Assembly (NCBI RefSeq): GCF_035938995.1
Contig: NZ_DASZGI010000243.1
Location: 1 to 7,062, forward strand
Length of the DNA: 7,062 nucleotides
Direction of reading: 5' to 3'
Source: DASZGI01 sp035938995
GTDB taxonomy: Bacteria; Actinomycetota; Actinomycetes; Streptomycetales; Catenulisporaceae
In this document: positions 5,945 through 7,062 of the stretch, piece after piece
Numbering within the stretch: position 1 is the first letter of the stretch
Layout: each line of letters starts with the position of its first letter
Made by a program: the position numbers and the translations under genes
The notes under the pieces: generated by a model
Told to the model about the DNA's origin: nothing
Seen by the model: only the letters and a program-made list of their open reading frames with translations
The model's database searches: none

Positions 5945-7062
<1,118 letters not shown>

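Overview
The window is very GC-rich, and its real genes use almost only G or C at third codon positions. It carries a fused acyl-CoA carboxylase, a StrR-type pathway regulator and a modular type I polyketide synthase (PKS). Together these point to a high-GC actinomycete (Streptomyces, Pseudonocardia/Amycolatopsis or a relative) and to the edge of a polyketide biosynthetic gene cluster. The genus cannot be fixed from the sequence.

Layout. Positions 1-2115 (minus strand) hold the first 705 residues of a biotin-dependent acyl-CoA carboxylase: a biotin carboxylase domain, a biotin carrier domain with the biotinyl lysine, and the start of a linker. The gene runs off the left edge. Positions 2116-3428 contain no intact gene I recognise. 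They include a well-primed start codon leading into a frameshifted secretory-signal ORF, plus scraps that may be decayed genes. Positions 3429-4418 (plus) encode a complete StrR/NovG/Bbr-like DNA-binding activator. Positions 4419-5100 hold two strong hairpins and a minus-strand relic of a DrrA-type ABC transporter ATPase. Positions 5101-5325 (plus) encode a 74-residue protein resembling the small DUF5988 proteins. A near-perfect long palindrome follows at 5357-5398. A leader of about 550 bases with further inverted repeats then leads to the start, at about 5945, of a modular PKS whose first domain is a KSQ (glutamine in place of the active-site cysteine). That gene runs off the right edge.

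How it fits together. The KSQ marks this PKS gene as the one carrying the loading module, so it is the first gene of the assembly line. The carboxylase could supply malonyl-type building blocks. The regulator is the obvious candidate to switch the pathway on. The best evidence is the palindrome at 5357-5398: its core, GTTCAACTG-N12-CAGTTGAAC, has exactly the half-sites of the known StrR-family operator (GTTCRACTG-N11-CRGTYGAAC), with a spacer one base longer by my count. A regulator and its likely target operator therefore sit in one window, about 1 kb apart, upstream of the PKS. The decayed ABC transporter and secreted-protein pieces suggest the cluster edge has been rearranged.
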